Assembly (NCBI GenBank): GCA_003280185.1
Contig: QCFP01000001.1
Span: forward strand, 71,911 to 135,910
DNA length: 64,000 nucleotides
Direction of reading: 5' to 3'
From: Prochlorococcus sp. AG-363-L02
Lineage (GTDB): Bacteria > Cyanobacteriota > Cyanobacteriia > PCC-6307 > Cyanobiaceae
The position numbers and the translations under genes were made by a program. Positions 29,537 to 37,469 of the stretch are shown here, one piece after another. Each line of letters begins with the position of its first letter. Position 1 is the first letter of the stretch. The notes below the pieces were generated by a model. The model saw only the letters and a list, made by a program, of their open reading frames with translations, was not told where the DNA came from and did no database searches.

Positions 29537-31076
29537 GCCATACTTCTTGAGGGACTTTCTCTTTAAATAGATCAGCAATAGAATCTACGACTTTTTCTAT
29601 ATTCATGCCATCAGTAACTAGTTCAATTGCATCATGAGACTTAGTAAGTGGTGAGATCTCTCTTGTCTTGTCTATTTCATCTCTTTGCCTGATTTGTGTT
29701 TCTATCTCTTCAATACTATCGTAGGTATAGCCTCTATTTTTTAGATCTTCATATCTCCGTCTGGCGCGTTCTTTCGTGGTAGCTGTAAGAAAGATTTTTA
29801 ATTCAGCATCTGGAAATACTGTACTGCCGATATCCCTTCCTTCGGCTACTAGACCTCCATTTATACCAAGTGACTTTTGGTGAGTGGTTAACACTTTTCT
29901 GACTGCTTCTTGTTTGGCTATCTCAGAAACAACATTACTAATAGATTGTGAACGTATATCTTCACTTATATCTTTCCCATCTACAAGAATTGATTGTGAA
30001 CCTGATTGGTTTAAATTAAGTTCTAATTGAAGCATTTGAATTGCATGTTTGACTTCATTTTTGTTTTTTGGGTCAATGCCTTTTTGTTGTATAAACCAAG
30101 TTACTGCTCTGTACATTGCTCCAGTATCGAGATAAAGAAGCCCGACTTTTTTTGCGAAGATTTTAGTAACGGTACTTTTGCCAGCCCCTGCAGGACCGTC
30201 AATTGCAACTATGGGTTTGCGTTTCATGAGGAATTTGTGATCTATAAGTCTGGTTTTGCCACATTTCACTGCAGCGGCTAACAGACTGATTGTATTGCTT
30301 TTTTGAGCTGTTTGAAGTGTCCAGGGATCTACTAACTCAAGGTATTCGACTTCTAAACCTTCTTGATTGAGTCTCTTTCTCCACTCTGGAAGTTTTATTT
30401 TTTTAGAAGATTTAAACTCTTTTTCTGCTTGAGCCAATAATCTTGGGATTGCAAGAGCTTTTTGACGTTCCTGTGCCGTAAGATATGAGTTTCGAGAGCT
30501 AAATGCGAGACCATCTTTTTCTCGAAAAGTTTTAACTCCCCTAACTTTTAATGGAAGTTTAAGATCTTTTATGAGTTCTCGGATAATTAGTAGCTGTTGC
30601 CAATCTTTTTCGCCAAGGACTAAAACCTCTGGTTTGACAAGTGTTAAAAGACGTTCAACTACATTGACAACTCCTTCAAAATGTCCAGGGCGACTGAGAC
30701 CACAAAGACTAGAGGCTAAGTTATCTCGGGCGTTCGTTTTCGATAATGATTTCTCATTTTCAGGAAAAATATCTTGGATAGAAGGCGACCAAATTGCCGA
30801 TGATCCAGATTCTTGAGCTACTTTGCAGTCTTTGTGAAAGTTTCGTGGATATTTTTTGAAATCCTCTCCAGGCGCAAATTGTAATGGGTTTACAAAGACA
30901 CTTGTTAGGACGGAAATAGGTTTTGCTTCGTCAAAATTATGTGCTGCTTTAATCAGCTCACTATGACCTTTGTGCAGAGCTCCCATAGTTGGAACAAAGT
31001 AAAGGTCAAACTTTTGAGCATTTCGCCAGTGACGTAACTCATCATTTGTTCGTAGGATGGAAAAGCCCAGTTCAAT
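29526..31076 (-). CDS. panC/cmk: Bifunctional pantothenate synthetase / cytidylate kinase (PanC-Cmk fusion)
   Basis: Two domains in one frame. The N-terminal part has the PanC ATP-binding PTMGALHKGHSELI, FVNPLQFAPGEDF and FSSRNSYLT; the C-terminal part starts near 30227 (MKRKPIVAIDGPAGAGKST) and is cytidylate kinase with DTGAMYRAVTW and VAEGRDIGSTVFPDA. The fusion is normal in cyanobacteria. Starting at the ATG of MGALHKGH (30986) would remove the first beta strand and the conserved PT. The frame is open to 31079 and contains no ATG, GTG or TTG there, so initiation probably uses ATT at 31076 (giving 516 residues) or another rare codon. Start is inference. Confidence 0.88.
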   Translation of the reverse strand: MELGFSILRTNDELRHWRNAQKFDLYFVPTMGALHKGHSELIKAAHNFDEAKPISVLTSVFVNPLQFAPGEDFKKYPRNFHKDCKVAQESGSSAIWSPSIQDIFPENEKSLSKTNARDNLASSLCGLSRPGHFEGVVNVVERLLTLVKPEVLVLGEKDWQQLLIIRELIKDLKLPLKVRGVKTFREKDGLAFSSRNSYLTAQERQKALAIPRLLAQAEKEFKSSKKIKLPEWRKRLNQEGLEVEYLELVDPWTLQTAQKSNTISLLAAAVKCGKTRLIDHKFLMKRKPIVAIDGPAGAGKSTVTKIFAKKVGLLYLDTGAMYRAVTWFIQQKGIDPKNKNEVKHAIQMLQLELNLNQSGSQSILVDGKDISEDIRSQSISNVVSEIAKQEAVRKVLTTHQKSLGINGGLVAEGRDIGSTVFPDAELKIFLTATTKERARRRYEDLKNRGYTYDSIEEIETQIRQRDEIDKTREISPLTKSHDAIELVTDGMNIEKVVDSIADLFKEKVPQEVWPSN

Positions 31077-31351
31077 ACCTCATTAGCTTCAGCTTCATTG
31101 TGGATTGAAATCTTGCAAAAGTGCATTATTGACCTTCATCAGTTTTGATAGATCAATTTTTCATCTCAGTAACGGAGGTACTGTTTGTTCAGTTCAATCA
31201 TTCATATTTGGCATCGAACCATTTATATGATGCAGAACTTTCAAGATGATTAAAACTGTTTCTTATTTGGGAGCCTTAATGGCTTGAATTAACTAAGGTT
31301 TGTTGGTCCACAATCAAATGAGTAGGACTATTTGCCAAGCTATTTGGAGCT

Positions 31352-32386
31352 ATGGATTACAAGACTTCTGGGGTTGATGTTGAGGCTGGAAGAGCCTTCG
31401 TTAGTCGCATTAAATCGAATGTCGAAGCAACCTTCAGGAAGGAGGTTATAGGGGGGTTAGGAGGTTTTGGTGGATTAATGCGTCTCCCAGAGGGCTTGAA
31501 GAACCCGGTCTTAGTAGCTGGAACCGATGGTGTGGGGACCAAACTAGAACTAGCGCAAAAATTTAAGCAACATCGCAATGTTGGTCTAGATCTTGTTGCG
31601 ATGTGCGTTAACGATGTAATTACCACAGGATCAGAACCACTTTTCTTTTTGGATTACATGGCCACTGGGAAAATTACTCCGGAGGCAATGGAAGAAGTCG
31701 TTGCAGGGATTGCGGATGGATGTAGACGAAGTGGATGTTCTCTTCTAGGTGGTGAGACAGCTGAGATGCCAGGGTTTTATTCGCCTGGGCGTTATGACCT
31801 GGCAGGTTTTTGCGTAGCAGTTGCAGAAGAAGGTTCTCTTATTGATGGTAGTAAAATTGAAGTAGGAGATACGATTATTGGCGTTGAAAGTAGCGGAGTT
31901 CATAGTAATGGGTTTAGTTTGGTAAGGAAGATATTAGAAATGGTAGATGTCAATGAGGGAACTACTTTTGGAGAAAAAAAATTACCATTAATTACCTCGC
32001 TTTTGGCACCTACTAAGTTATATGTTCAGTTGGTAAGATCTCTTTTAAAGGATGAGGTCTTTATCAAGGGAATGGCACATATAACTGGTGGAGGCCTTCC
32101 TGAAAACCTTCCTCGATGTCTACCTCATGGTATGAGGGCTTATGTAGATCAGAGTTCCTGGCAGCGACCAGAGATTTTTCAATGGCTCCAGCACTTTGGC
32201 CAAGTTCCAGAAGCAGACTTATGGAACACATTTAATATGGGTATTGGGTTTTGCCTTGTAGTTTCTGAGAGGGATGTCGAGAGGGTTCTTCAGATTTCTA
32301 CTAATGAGGGTTACCCTTCTTTTTGCATAGGCAGTATTGAGTATTTGCAGGGTAATGAGGATCTTTTATTGCGGGGTCTTGTTTAA
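31352..32386 (+). CDS. purM: Phosphoribosylformylglycinamidine cyclo-ligase
   Basis: A 344-residue AIR synthetase of purine synthesis. Visible motifs are [44 protein letters not shown] and [13 protein letters not shown], in family order. It starts at ATG 31352 and is divergent from panC-cmk across a 275-bp region that contains no convincing gene. Confidence 0.96.
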   Translation: MDYKTSGVDVEAGRAFVSRIKSNVEATFRKEVIGGLGGFGGLMRLPEGLKNPVLVAGTDGVGTKLELAQKFKQHRNVGLDLVAMCVNDVITTGSEPLFFLDYMATGKITPEAMEEVVAGIADGCRRSGCSLLGGETAEMPGFYSPGRYDLAGFCVAVAEEGSLIDGSKIEVGDTIIGVESSGVHSNGFSLVRKILEMVDVNEGTTFGEKKLPLITSLLAPTKLYVQLVRSLLKDEVFIKGMAHITGGGLPENLPRCLPHGMRAYVDQSSWQRPEIFQWLQHFGQVPEADLWNTFNMGIGFCLVVSERDVERVLQISTNEGYPSFCIGSIEYLQGNEDLLLRGLV

Positions 32387-32539
32387 AGCACTCAGTCTGC
32401 CCTTTTCTGAATAAATTTTGCTTCGGAGTTGTAAGAGCCTCTTCTTTGAAACGCATTTCTGTATTTCGACCAGTAAAATATATACAGACAATCCGATTTA
32501 TTTGATCGGCATCAGCGTCGTTACATTTTCTTTAGATCG

Positions 32540-33184
32540 ATGCCTTACGAGAGTTCTCAACGTTTAACACGGCGACGTAGTTCTGCTGGCCCTGTACCTC
32601 CCAAGAGACCCTTGGGTGATGGTTATGATTTGAATGGTCCAAACCGCTCAGGGGCTAGACCAACTTTTCTGACTCTTCGTGATCATGGCAAGGTCTATGT
32701 CGCAGACATGCCAAATCTTTCTGATGGTCAGTTGGCTCATATTGGAAAGGAAGCGGAAGAGGTCCTTGAAAGTTTGGAAAGACGGTTAAGTGATCTTGAA
32801 CGTGAGGTTGGTAATGGATTTGGTGATAATGACACCTTTATAAAGGCGTCAACAAAGCGAGATGTAACTCGCAGATTTATTAAGGCAATACAAGATGAGC
32901 AAGAGCATCGTAATAATAATCCTGCTTTGAGAACGGCTGCATCCGAGTCCTTACCAAGAACATTTCTTGAAGTCGCACGACATAGACTTCCTGGTGCAAC
33001 TTTTGATTCATTACTTAGAGAAGCTTTAGCTGCTTGCTCAAAGGAAGAGGAAGTTGAAGAAACGCCTCCAGCACGAGCTCCAGCTCCAGAACCTCCAAAG
33101 CCTAAAAAGGTTGTTTCATTGCATTCTAAAAACTCTACTTCTATCCCAGTTATTGTTAGTCCGGATCCTAACAATAAAAGTTGA
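32540..33184 (+). CDS. Hypothetical protein, conserved-looking, basic N-terminus and Pro-rich tail
   Basis: A 214-residue protein. A basic, disordered-looking N-terminus (SSQRLTRRRSSAGPVPPKRP) leads into FLTLRDHGKVYVADMPNLSDGQ, a charged helix (EEVLESLERRLSDLERE), a second helical block and a Pro/Ala tail (PPARAPAPEPPKPKK). No signal peptide. I cannot name it; it may be a picocyanobacterial family with a role near the ribosome or chromosome (speculative). It is the last clearly host gene before the island. Confidence 0.72.
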   Translation: MPYESSQRLTRRRSSAGPVPPKRPLGDGYDLNGPNRSGARPTFLTLRDHGKVYVADMPNLSDGQLAHIGKEAEEVLESLERRLSDLEREVGNGFGDNDTFIKASTKRDVTRRFIKAIQDEQEHRNNNPALRTAASESLPRTFLEVARHRLPGATFDSLLREALAACSKEEEVEETPPARAPAPEPPKPKKVVSLHSKNSTSIPVIVSPDPNNKS

Positions 33185-33274
33185 CTAATATCCAAATAAC
33201 TCACTTAATAAACAACACTATTATCAAGTTGTTTAAATTACTTGAAATATTTGATAAATAATAGAGAAATCAAA

Positions 33275-33442
33275 ATGTCAGAAACGAATCCAAAGTTGTA
33301 TAAACCATTAGATGGAGTAGTTTCCCAGGACAATGAGGTTGATATGACAGGAGCTAACAGGATACTATGCAACTATTGTTTGCGAACTTCCTCAAATGGA
33401 AATCGATGCATAGGACGATGTGTTGAAGATAGTGAGTATTAA
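33275..33442 (+). CDS. Small cysteine-pair protein (possible zinc ribbon)
   Basis: A 55-residue protein starting MSETNPKLYKPL at 33275. Cysteines occur as CNYC and CIGRC spaced by 13 residues, a four-cysteine pattern able to bind zinc. An in-frame start 11 codons upstream (33242) is less likely. Unknown function; it sits at the left margin of the accessory region. Confidence 0.6.
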   Translation: MSETNPKLYKPLDGVVSQDNEVDMTGANRILCNYCLRTSSNGNRCIGRCVEDSEY

Positions 33443-33661
33443 TCTCTTATAGATAGTAGAGTTAAAATAGGCATGTAAATGAACATATAAAGAGTTCTCT
33501 TCTTTTATGTTATATATTATTGAGATCCCCAAAAGCCAGGCTAATTCAATCTCTAAAAAATATAATCGCTTGCTGGGAGAGTCTTTCTAGAGACGATAAA
33601 TTATTTTTTGATTCAATTAATATAAACGATATCGCAAAGTCGCTCTGAAAGAGGGTTTTTA

Positions 33662-33931
33662 TTATGAGCTTTTTTTGCAACAAGCATATATTGGCTTATC
33701 AGGAATCTCTTCCCCAAACCTGTCAAATTCTCTACCAATCAAATGACATTCTTTTTTCTCTTGATTTTGCAGAATTCGTGAGAGAGAATTTGCCTTATTT
33801 TTATTATCTAGATTTTTTTCATTATATTTAATTTCGCAGATTTTTATCTCTGCAGAAAGAGGAGCTTGAGCAACAAAAATATTCAACATCAACAGAAACA
33901 AGATCTTTGTCCAGTTTTTAATGACAGGCAT
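33662..33931 (-). CDS. Small secreted cysteine-containing protein
   Basis: From the internal ATG at 33931 the frame gives about 89 residues: a signal peptide (KNWTKILFLLMLNIFVAQAPLSA) followed by a charged mature part with four cysteines (ICEI, ECHL, ACCKK). A longer start at 34000 is possible but would put 23 residues before the signal peptide. Unknown function; likely periplasmic or exported. Confidence 0.5.
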   Translation of the reverse strand: MPVIKNWTKILFLLMLNIFVAQAPLSAEIKICEIKYNEKNLDNKNKANSLSRILQNQEKKECHLIGREFDRFGEEIPDKPIYACCKKSS

Positions 33932-34162
33932 GATGAGGATCTTCTTTGCTGTTTTGAATGATAGATCTTTCCGTGAAAAGTCATGGCAAAAATGAGACAT
34001 TATTTTTGAGCAGGAAAAGTGTTTACTCGATGTCTTTAAACAGATGTTAAAATAAGCTTTACAGAACAGTTATTAGAACATTGATTCGATCGATTAAACT
34101 AAAAAAACCAATAAGGAAAAAGAATTTGGAATTTTCTGTAAAACTTTTGACCATTCCTCTTA

Positions 34163-34846
34163 ATGATCACTACTATAGTTTTAACTATAGGTTTTAAAAG
34201 CTTGACAAGCTATCTTTTTAAGCAATCGAACTTCCTTTCTGGTAGGCGATCTTTTAAGGGTTTTCATAGGGCAAAATCGGTTGGTTATTTTGTTCAAGAA
34301 GGATCTGTGAGTGATCAGAAGGTACAAGATAGCCTGCTGAATATTGGTAGATGTTCGTATGTTTTGAATGATTCTCTTCATGAAGATGATTCGGTGACCG
34401 AAAGACCAGGATTTTTAATGGTTCTCAATCGTTTAAAAAAGGGAGACGAGCTTGTTGTCGAGAAACTAGATTCCTTAGGCTTAACGTCAGCAGAAGCAGC
34501 TAGGAGATTGCATTTATTGCATAACCAAGGGATTTCTCTGAGAACCATTAAAGGAGATTTTGATAGTAGGGAATTGAGCGAAGCTTCAGAGAAGTTGTTT
34601 GACCTTGTTACAGCGCTATTGGCAATTGGAAGTAATCATGATGAGAAAAGTCAGACCAAAAAAGATGTATTTAAGACACTAGAAAATAGGAATTTGGGGG
34701 GAAGACCAAGGACGAGTGAAGTGAAAGAAAAGTTGGTTTTACGTCTTCGGGCAGATGGTTTCTCATATCGCTCTATTAGAGATCAGACGAGTATCTCGCT
34801 TTCAACTATTAGAAGAATTATAGCTGAGGAGAAATCATCTGGTTAA
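34163..34846 (+). CDS. Serine-recombinase-like protein with replaced catalytic residues
   Basis: A 227-residue relative of the resolvase at 39012-39638; the two align without gaps across the active-site region. The catalytic serine is Glu46 here (partner: Ser26), the arginine beside it is Val44 (partner Arg24), and KLDRLGR has become KLDSLGL (Ser104, Leu107). The C-terminal helix-turn-helix GGRPRTSEVKEKLVLRLRAD...YRSIRDQTSISLSTIRRII is well kept. It therefore looks like a DNA-binding regulator derived from a resolvase. An 18-bp palindrome (34173-34190) lies inside the first codons, so translation may start later, for example at TTG 34202. Confidence 0.75.
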   Translation: MITTIVLTIGFKSLTSYLFKQSNFLSGRRSFKGFHRAKSVGYFVQEGSVSDQKVQDSLLNIGRCSYVLNDSLHEDDSVTERPGFLMVLNRLKKGDELVVEKLDSLGLTSAEAARRLHLLHNQGISLRTIKGDFDSRELSEASEKLFDLVTALLAIGSNHDEKSQTKKDVFKTLENRNLGGRPRTSEVKEKLVLRLRADGFSYRSIRDQTSISLSTIRRIIAEEKSSG

Positions 34847-34851
34847 TGAGT

Positions 34852-35397
34852 TTAGATGTTATTAGTTACCTGTTTTATTGAATATATTAATGAGCCTGTC
34901 TTTTCATAGATTCTCACTTTTTCTTTTTTGATATGTAAATCAAAAGGATTTGTAAAAATACAAATAAGTATTCTTAGGAAGGTGCGTATACTGTAACTTC
35001 TTTCATTATTTTTATTAACAAAAACTTCCATCTTTTCTGTTGATAATTGCTTGAGATCTTCTATTATATCTTTTATTAAAATATCATTCTCCTCTAGCGA
35101 ATGAATTAGTTGAGACCTGCAAGCAGAATTTAAGGTGAATAGCATTTTCTTCAAGGCTCTTGTTGAATTACTTTTATCTAGAATTAGTTCTCTAATAATA
35201 CATTGGTATAAGATTTCCCATTTATACGGTTCTTCCCTGTAAAGCAGCAAACCAGGTTTATATATTTCTTCGCTATTTATTTTTGCTAACCTGTTTTTTT
35301 CATCGTTTGAATTTTGCTCTGAGTTCCAATATTCATATAGAGGCGATGACCTTTTTATACATTTAGAAATTTTTTTGGAGATATAGTTCCCTTTCAT
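34852..35397 (-). CDS. Hypothetical protein
   Basis: A 181-residue lysine- and isoleucine-rich protein in AT-rich sequence, convergent with the resolvase-like gene (5 bp apart). It looks mostly helical and soluble apart from one moderately hydrophobic patch (FLRILICIFTNPFDL). No motif recognised. It may be an accessory island gene or a decayed frame. Confidence 0.5.
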   Translation of the reverse strand: MKGNYISKKISKCIKRSSPLYEYWNSEQNSNDEKNRLAKINSEEIYKPGLLLYREEPYKWEILYQCIIRELILDKSNSTRALKKMLFTLNSACRSQLIHSLEENDILIKDIIEDLKQLSTEKMEVFVNKNNERSYSIRTFLRILICIFTNPFDLHIKKEKVRIYEKTGSLIYSIKQVTNNI

Positions 35398-35500
35398 GTA
35401 ATTACAAGTATATTTAAGATTTATTTTAATAGACCTGTCTAGATTTTGTTAACTTTTACAAGTATATTTTTTTGAGAAAGACATTGCGCAGAGTGTATTT

Positions 35501-35824
35501 TTGGGAGAATTCTTAAGTCCTGCTCAAGAAATAACTAAGATCCTAATAGATGACTACTTGGTTAGGAAATGGCACACTAAAAGAGTGTTAAGCCCAATGA
35601 TGGTTGAAAGAGAACTGATTCGTGAACGTACTTTGGAGTCAATAGAACACCGAAGAAAGAATGGACTATCCATAGGAGGCAGACCACGTACAAGTAAGCA
35701 AAGAGAAAAGCTGGTACTAGATCTTCGAGAGCAAGGTGACTCCTATAGGCAGATCAGGGATAAGACCTCGATGGGATATCACACCATTCGAAGAATCATC
35801 ATCGACAGAGAGGCAGCGGCGTGA
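35501..35824 (+). CDS. N-terminally truncated serine-recombinase relative (DNA-binding part)
   Basis: A 107-residue protein starting at TTG. From VERELIRERTLESIEHRRKNG on it follows the end of the serine-recombinase catalytic domain, then the hinge GGRPRTSKQREKLV and the helix-turn-helix (YRQIRDKTSMGYHTIRRIIID). The first ~30 residues do not match, and the catalytic serine region is absent. It can bind DNA but not recombine. It is a remnant or a reduced regulator. It is coupled by ATGA to the next micro-gene. Confidence 0.6.
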   Translation: MGEFLSPAQEITKILIDDYLVRKWHTKRVLSPMMVERELIRERTLESIEHRRKNGLSIGGRPRTSKQREKLVLDLREQGDSYRQIRDKTSMGYHTIRRIIIDREAAA

Positions 35825-35967
35825 TGGTACCGACAGAACGAAGTCGCATCTGCCGGTACTGCGGATTAGAGGCACCGAGAGCACACTGGAGACCTTTCAC
35901 TTGGACAGAGAAACACGAGGCGATATGTCCAAAGAACCCTTCTAAGAGCAGGGATTCAGGCGACTGA
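35824..35967 (+). CDS. 47-residue putative zinc-finger micro-protein
   Basis: Start ATG at 35824 overlaps the preceding stop as ATGA, which supports translation by coupling. Residues include CRYCG, later HEAIC, giving Cys10, Cys13, His31 and Cys35, a Cys2-His-Cys arrangement that could bind one zinc ion. Basic overall. No family is known to me. Confidence 0.5.
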   Translation: MVPTERSRICRYCGLEAPRAHWRPFTWTEKHEAICPKNPSKSRDSGD

Positions 35968-36049
35968 CTAAATGTTTCCTTTGTTGGCAGGAAAAGCATT
36001 AATAGATCAAAACAGCTAAAAATAAGGAATACAGACCTACAGGTAATTA

Positions 36050-36550
36050 ATGGGTAATAACTTGTTCTATAAAGCTTTGGCAGCCATCAGTACCGTTGGG
36101 GTTTTGGTGCTTGCAGGTACGTCCCTGGTACCAGAAGCAAGTGATAAAGCTAAGGAACTTGATGAGTTAATTGCCAGATCAAAACGAGAAGTAATCGAAG
36201 CTAGAAAGGATGCTTTGGTTGAGGTGAATTCAGTAAGAAAAGATGCTTTGAGTGAAGTAAATAACTCTAAGAGGACTGCTTTGTCTGAGGTCAAAGAAGC
36301 TCGTGAAGATGTTATGAATGCTTTGGCAAGGTCTAAAAAAGGGACTTCAGGAGAGAGCGTTTGGTTAATTCTTCGTATAGGAATGGTCTATGACAGTAGC
36401 GTTGGCGATGCTCTTGGATTAGTGAAAATACCAATGAAGGATATGGATCAATGTGAGGAGCAAGGTATTAAGGCAATGTCCAGCAATCGGTTTATGGGTT
36501 CTTGGAAAGTATCGAACAGAATTGGTTATGAATGTATTGAGAGCGAATAA
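36050..36550 (+). CDS. Membrane-anchored coiled-coil protein with 11-residue repeats
   Basis: A 166-residue protein. One N-terminal hydrophobic segment (ALAAISTVGVLVLAGTSLV) anchors it. Residues 41-95 are five near-exact 11-residue units, of which RKDALVEVNSV, RKDALSEVNNS and KRTALSEVKEA are the clearest: a hendecad coiled coil. A compact C-terminal domain follows, with two cysteines (Cys145 and Cys163 approx.). It is directly followed by a secreted protein gene with no gap, so the two are probably partners at the cell surface. Confidence 0.65.
   Translation: MGNNLFYKALAAISTVGVLVLAGTSLVPEASDKAKELDELIARSKREVIEARKDALVEVNSVRKDALSEVNNSKRTALSEVKEAREDVMNALARSKKGTSGESVWLILRIGMVYDSSVGDALGLVKIPMKDMDQCEEQGIKAMSSNRFMGSWKVSNRIGYECIESE
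36203..36334 (+). repeat. Four tandem 33-bp units coding the hendecad repeat
   Basis: Codons 52-95 of the gene at 36050 repeat with period 33 bp (11 codons); the first two units share AAGGATGCTTTGG/AAAGATGCTTTGA and GAGGTGAAT/GAAGTAAAT. Units drift mostly at third positions, indicating an older, selected duplication rather than fresh slippage. Confidence 0.6.
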
Positions 36551-37144
36551 ATGAAAAAGATTCTTTTTGGCATTGCGTTAGCAATTTCCTCATCACTTTT
36601 TACACCCGTGAAAGCTGATTTTGGAGATGCTGATTTCCCTGAAGGGATGTTTGATGATGGACCAAAGAGTTATCACGATGTTTGGTGCAGAAAAATAAAA
36701 AATGAATGCCGTGTTCGGTTTCAGGGACCTGCAATGTGGGTGGAAGGACAAGGAGGCATTCAGGCATCTCAATACGTGAGATATCGCTATGACAAAGATG
36801 GACAAATAGGTGGAATGTTTTCATCTAGTACTGTCGAGCACTACAACTACATCACCTATAAATCAAATAATGGTCAGGAACGAGAAGCTTTATTCCTCAT
36901 TACGAATAACAATGCTCAAGGTGAGTTTCTAAGAGCTTTCTTTCGTTGGAAGAAGCAGAGGTCTCTACCAATTCCTAACTATCGACTTCCAGCTAGCCAG
37001 GGACCGCAAGAGACTCACGGTCGAGACAAAGGGAACAACCCGTACGACAATCCTCCGATCACTGACTGGTCAGAGAAGACGACTAACGAACGAGATCCAA
37101 AATGCAATTCTCCTGTATATCGAAACAAGCCAGAGTGCAGGTAA
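36551..37144 (+). CDS. Secreted hypothetical protein, partner of the coiled-coil gene
   Basis: A 197-residue protein with a classic signal peptide (MKKILFGIALAISSSLFTPVKA, cleavage near 22) and a mature part rich in aromatic and charged residues. The C-terminal ~60 residues are Pro/Asn/Asp-rich and probably disordered (DKGNNPYDNPPITDWSEK), ending CNSPVYRNKPECR. Two cysteine pairs are spaced for disulfides. It begins immediately at the stop of the preceding gene, so cotranslation is likely. Its function is unknown. Confidence 0.65.
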   Translation: MKKILFGIALAISSSLFTPVKADFGDADFPEGMFDDGPKSYHDVWCRKIKNECRVRFQGPAMWVEGQGGIQASQYVRYRYDKDGQIGGMFSSSTVEHYNYITYKSNNGQEREALFLITNNNAQGEFLRAFFRWKKQRSLPIPNYRLPASQGPQETHGRDKGNNPYDNPPITDWSEKTTNERDPKCNSPVYRNKPECR

Positions 37145-37150
37145 TGACTT

Positions 37151-37218
37151 GGTAGGACATTCTTGCGATAATGAATTTGAGGTCGATAAAGGACTGACTG
37201 TCCTACCAGTGTCCTACC
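37151..37218. promoter_or_regulatory. Element end module A: GGTAGGACA-type site cluster
   Basis: GGTAGGACA at 37151-37159, then two direct copies of its exact complement TGTCCTACC at 37199-37207 and 37210-37218, starting exactly 11 bp apart. A -10-like GATAAT follows the first copy (37167-37172). The same arrangement is found at module C with a different 3-base ending. It may be an integrase arm site or an operator for the small frame that starts 7 bp downstream. Confidence 0.65.
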
Positions 37219-37225
37219 ACTAAGA

Positions 37226-37345
37226 ATGGCAAAAAGAGTAAGGAAAAGAGACCTCATAATCGAGTTCCTGCAACTGATGACAGGAATCGGTATGAAGAAA
37301 GGTAAGAAGGCGGCACCCAGATTCGAAAGTGGTCTAAAGCTATAA
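37226..37345 (+). CDS. Short reading frame across the left attachment core (39 residues)
   Basis: ATG 37226 to TAA 37345: a basic 39-residue peptide beginning MAKRVRKRDLIIEFLQLMTG and passing through the 27-bp attachment core. The right element end has the matching frame (42220). Over the shared part before the core, nearly all differences are at third codon positions and the only gap is 12 bp (four codons), which looks like coding constraint. It may be an excision or leader peptide. No family known. Confidence 0.45.
   Translation: MAKRVRKRDLIIEFLQLMTGIGMKKGKKAAPRFESGLKL
37301..37327. repeat. Attachment-site copy, left (partial tRNA-Cys 3' end)
   Basis: 27 bp identical to 42271-42297. It holds the last 20 bases of tRNA-Cys (mature 3' end plus T-arm half, on the minus strand) and 7 bp of flank. 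This is the pattern left by site-specific integration of an element into a tRNA 3' end; the sequence beyond base 37327 diverges from the tRNA, so no tRNA is encoded here. Confidence 0.88.
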
Positions 37346-37386
37346 GAATCAAGATATAGCAGCAGTTCTGGCGATCAAAAGCAGCG

Positions 37387-37465
37387 ATTCACCTACCATT
37401 CACCTACCGTATGGTGCATAATGTGAGCAGGGGACTGAGTTCTTTAAAAAGTCTCTGGTAGGTGA
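37387..37465. promoter_or_regulatory. Element end module B: GGTAGGTGA-type site cluster before the integrase
   Basis: Two direct ATTCACCTACC copies at 37387-37397 and 37398-37408 (11-bp period) and an inverted GGTAGGTGA at 37457-37465, which ends 5 bp before the integrase start codon. The direct pair and its left flank are identical to module C over about 28 bp. Placement suggests integrase arm sites, an operator controlling the integrase, or both. Confidence 0.68.
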
Positions 37466-37469
37466 TTTC

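Larger units (their letters stand above)
33640..37327. mobile_element. Left, decayed tRNA-Cys-associated element (left limit uncertain)
   Basis: The right end is defined by the attachment-like core at 37301-37327 and the end module at 37151-37218, which parallel the right end of the intact element at 42145-42297. The contents are unlike housekeeping DNA: a small secreted protein, a catalytically altered serine recombinase, an unknown gene, a truncated serine-recombinase relative with a coupled zinc-finger micro-gene, and two envelope proteins. No tyrosine recombinase or left attachment copy is seen, so the element is either decayed or its left boundary was lost. The left coordinate is a rough estimate. 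Confidence 0.45.

Noticed and set aside
32737..33204. 155-residue minus-strand frame opposite the unknown gene at 32540
   Set aside because: Composition is that of a mirror frame, and the plus-strand protein has coherent domain-like structure.
37301..37345. A second tRNA-Cys gene
   Set aside because: Only the last 20 bases of the tRNA are present; the other arms are absent.
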